Shown here piece by piece: positions 63,452-64,000 of a stretch of 64,000 bases of DNA. The notes under the pieces were generated by a model, which saw nothing but the letters and a program-made list of their open reading frames with translations, made no database searches and was not told the origin of the DNA. How positions within the stretch are numbered: the first letter of the stretch is position 1; every line of letters begins with the position of its first letter. The position numbers were made by a program, and so were the translations under genes. The DNA is from Paralteromonas sediminis (GTDB lineage Bacteria > Pseudomonadota > Gammaproteobacteria > Enterobacterales > Alteromonadaceae): positions 227,686-291,685 of the forward strand of contig NZ_RPOK01000003.1 in NCBI RefSeq assembly GCF_003820355.1. Direction: 5' to 3'.

Positions 63452-64000
63452 TTCATTAGTGGTGAAAGATAGAGTGCATTGCCCATAAGTTTACTGGTGC
63501 CGAACCAGTACCCTCTAAAGTTCACATTGTCTACGAACCCGATAACACGGCCACGACCACTTGGCTGAACCACCACAGCAGCACTGTCTTTGACCTGCTC
63601 TACTAACTCAGACGCTGCATAGCCTCCTAGTAAAGGGCGCTTGGTATATGTTGCGAGTGTTTCAAAGGGGTCGAACGTATCTTCTACCATCATGCTTGTG
63701 GTTTTAAAAAAAGGCAGTGTGTCTGTCGTAATACCAAAGAACAAAGGGTGGGTGTTATCAATGCTGGCTTCAAACGCTGTACCGGCAATACGCTTTTTCG
63801 CACGCAGCGCGTCGCGATCAGCAAAACTTAGTCCTTCGGTAGCGAACAGTGCATCCACCTCAGCACTCTCCATGATATTGATGTCAAGCCATTCTTGCTT
63901 CTTAAACCAGCGAAGGGCGCTCTTTTGACCAATTAGCGTGCCGCCCTGCTTCACCCAACGTGTCAATGCAGCTGCTGTATCTTTGCCTATCGCTGAATAA
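63448..64000 (-). CDS. C-terminal part of a large M14-peptidase-like protein (partial)
   Basis: The frame is open to the window edge beyond the apparent TTG at 63966 (YSAIGKDTAAALTRWVKQGG), so the N-terminus is outside. The 184 residues visible look like the C-terminal glutamine-amidotransferase-like part of the large zinc carboxypeptidases of marine gammaproteobacteria: WVKQGGTLIGQKSALRWF, HPLFFGIT, GRGRVIGFVDNVNFRGYWFGT, LYLSPLMN. The catalytic zinc site is not in view, so the assignment is from recall of the family's C-terminus. Confidence 0.6.
   Translation of the reverse strand, partial: YSAIGKDTAAALTRWVKQGGTLIGQKSALRWFKKQEWLDINIMESAEVDALFATEGLSFADRDALRAKKRIAGTAFEASIDNTHPLFFGITTDTLPFFKTTSMMVEDTFDPFETLATYTKRPLLGGYAASELVEQVKDSAAVVVQPSGRGRVIGFVDNVNFRGYWFGTSKLMGNALYLSPLMN

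Overview
The window looks like a chromosomal segment of a marine gammaproteobacterium, probably of the Alteromonadales (inferred, not tested). Pointers are the complete S10 ribosomal protein operon, a PEP-CTERM surface protein, a large TonB-dependent receptor, many GGDEF, LytTR, CadC-like and LysR regulators, a second secDF pair, and the bioH/comF head-to-head pair. No tRNA, rRNA, CRISPR array, transposase or prophage gene was found.

Layout. 1-5.1 kb: the 5' end of an exported, possibly subtilase-like protein, a PEP-CTERM protein, a TPR-GGDEF protein and a GDPD-fold protein with an altered active site. 5.1-13.7 kb: a polysaccharide pyruvyl transferase, a second secDF pair with a small exported protein, a solute-binding protein, DUF3087, a double sulfotransferase and a glycosyltransferase; the last two overlap and probably modify an exported glycan. 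13.7-18.7 kb: an ECF sigma/anti-sigma/DUF4252/DUF4252 operon, an exported orphan, and a second ECF sigma factor fused to a large membrane domain. 18.8-27 kb: exported CIA30-like protein plus acyltransferase, a binding protein, a TonB receptor, and a LytS/LytTR two-component pair. 27-33 kb: SOUL lipoprotein, membrane Clp-like serine protease, GntR regulator with its membrane-protein partner, MscS channel and DUF3667. 32.9-38.2 kb: S10 operon (rpsJ to rpsQ, minus strand) with leader and promoter; it ends at a terminator and is not followed by the spc operon. 38.2-43 kb: potassium channel, GAF-GspE ATPase, two small membrane proteins and a pseudogene remnant.

43-47.1 kb is the most interesting region. 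A 1276-residue hybrid two-component regulator (propeller, Y_Y_Y, kinase, receiver, AraC) diverges across 90 bp from an unannotated 53-codon gene for a double-glycine leader peptide with a proline-rich 30-residue core. This looks like a secreted peptide signal or microcin beside its regulator.

47.1-58.5 kb: HAD phosphatase, PepSY protein, prolyl oligopeptidase, CadC-like regulator, an esterase and serine hydrolase pair, a membrane protein/XRE pair, and an SDR/DJ-1 operon with a divergent LysR. 58.7-60.2 kb: an AFG1-type ATPase that reads like a eukaryotic (algal) protein rather than a bacterial ZapE; it is either a transfer or an assembly chimera. 60.7-64 kb: a soluble chemoreceptor with a degenerate CZB domain, bioH, comF and the 3' part of an M14-peptidase-like gene that runs off the window.
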